Part shown: positions 63,702 to 64,000 of the stretch, piece after piece | How the letters are laid out: each line of letters begins with the position of its first letter | Numbering within the stretch: position 1 is the first letter of the stretch | DNA from: Halalkaliarchaeum desulfuricum | GTDB taxonomy: Archaea > Halobacteriota > Halobacteria > Halobacteriales > Haloferacaceae | Length of the DNA stretch: 64,000 nucleotides | NCBI RefSeq assembly: GCF_002952775.1 | Contig: NZ_CP025066.1 | Coordinates: 496,001-560,000 of the forward strand | Direction: 5' to 3' | The notes under the pieces: model-generated | What the model was told of the DNA's origin: nothing | Seen by the model: the letters and a program-made list of their open reading frames with translations, nothing else | Database searches by the model: none | Position numbers and translations under genes: made by a program

Positions 63702-64000
63702 CTATTCCGATCGGCGAAGCAGACGACCAGTCTGAGACAGACAAACGTACTTCGTGTTGTTCTCGAACCGAGTATCAACGACTTCCACGCCGGCCAAATC
63801 ATCCACGTGGCGACTGACAGTGCTCTTACTCTGATCACTTTCACGCGCTAATTCAGGGAGTGCGATTTCCTCGTTGAACTCTGCGATCAAGTCGAAGGTG
63901 GCAACGGCACTCCGTGGGATCTGGGCCGTGAGATGTGGAATTGATACCGTCCGGACCTCCTGATCGACGTCAGTGTATTGGAAGGCACCGTCGATACTGG
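63702..64000 (-). CDS. Winged-helix regulator, 5' end outside the window
   Basis: The frame stays open from 64000 down to the stop at 63702 (about 99 residues). The C-terminal winged helix is clear: VATFDLIAEFNEEIALPEL, ARESDQSKSTVSRHVDDL as recognition helix, and VVDTRFENNTKYVCLSQTG as the wing. Upstream it reads VSIPHLTAQIPRS. It runs toward the CRISPR leader in the same direction as the array. A CARF-winged-helix Csa3-type regulator is possible because of the location, but the ligand domain would be outside the window; a plain MarR/ArsR-type protein is the alternative. Confidence 0.7.
   Translation of the reverse strand, partial: SIDGAFQYTDVDQEVRTVSIPHLTAQIPRSAVATFDLIAEFNEEIALPELARESDQSKSTVSRHVDDLAGVEVVDTRFENNTKYVCLSQTGRLLRRSE

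Noticed and set aside
62654-63817. 387-codon and other long frames through the CRISPR array
   Set aside because: They translate the repeat over and over (FNPVLGFLPAAT and its other-frame versions); no protein is implied.
63577-64000. cas genes beside the array
   Set aside because: Only a partial winged-helix gene is present; nothing resembling cas1, cas2, cas3 or effector genes is within the window.

Overview
The window is a GC-rich, gene-dense stretch of a haloarchaeal chromosome (class Halobacteria). Supporting signs are the strongly acidic proteins, the archaeal initiator tRNA-Met with an A-U first pair, archaeal glycerol-1-phosphate dehydrogenase, aMBF1, archaeal shikimate enzymes, haloarchaeal DUF families, a halocyanin-like copper protein, and many apparently leaderless genes with a TATA-like box about 26-30 bp before the start codon. 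I cannot assign a genus from the sequence alone. All calls come from reading the sequence and recalling families; no database search was run.

Layout. 0-8 kb: a cut-off aldehyde dehydrogenase, then a leftward trpC-trpB-trpA set followed by the archaeal shikimate entry enzyme (ADH synthase), and PEP synthase. 8-16 kb: tRNA-Ser, a DUF2064 protein, a family 4 uracil-DNA glycosylase, initiator tRNA-Met with a duplicated 3' end, a Y-family polymerase, a HerA-like ATPase interrupted by a mini-intein, triosephosphate isomerase and a DICT sensor protein. 16.1-18.7 kb: an AT-richer island with few genes, degenerate repeats and a tandem duplication. 18.7-31 kb: aMBF1, an overlapping hisC/adenylate kinase/CDP-alcohol phosphotransferase set, panB, a sugar nucleotidyltransferase, hpt and a tandem pair of cation/proton antiporters. 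31-36.4 kb: a Gfo/Idh/MocA dehydrogenase, a tiny lipoprotein and the histidine-degradation genes hutU-hutG-hutI, without hutH beside them. 36.4-59 kb: 3-dehydroquinate synthase II, egsA, a FAD oxidoreductase, a phosphoesterase, regulators, an M42 peptidase, a halocyanin, three glycosyltransferases, an anion permease, an S9 peptidase, a MinD-like ATPase, acs and a membrane-anchored Mrr-type nuclease. 59-64 kb: a broken lipoprotein gene, an IS1341-type tnpB element with an extra omegaRNA-like hairpin on its left, tRNA-Val, and a CRISPR array of 28 repeats.

The most distinctive features are: (1) a 171-residue endonuclease-free intein splitting the Walker A motif of the HerA-like ATPase; (2) a perfect 30-bp copy of the initiator tRNA 3' end placed 135 bp downstream, the mark of an integrase site; (3) an orphan tnpB 3'-end/omegaRNA-like hairpin next to an intact tnpB; and (4) a CRISPR array transcribed leftward from a TATA-bearing leader, with a partial winged-helix gene on the leader side and no cas gene in view. 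Several ordinary enzymes (TrpA, the M42 peptidase, uracil-DNA glycosylase, DinB, the HerA-like protein) also carry in-frame acidic short-repeat insertions or tails.
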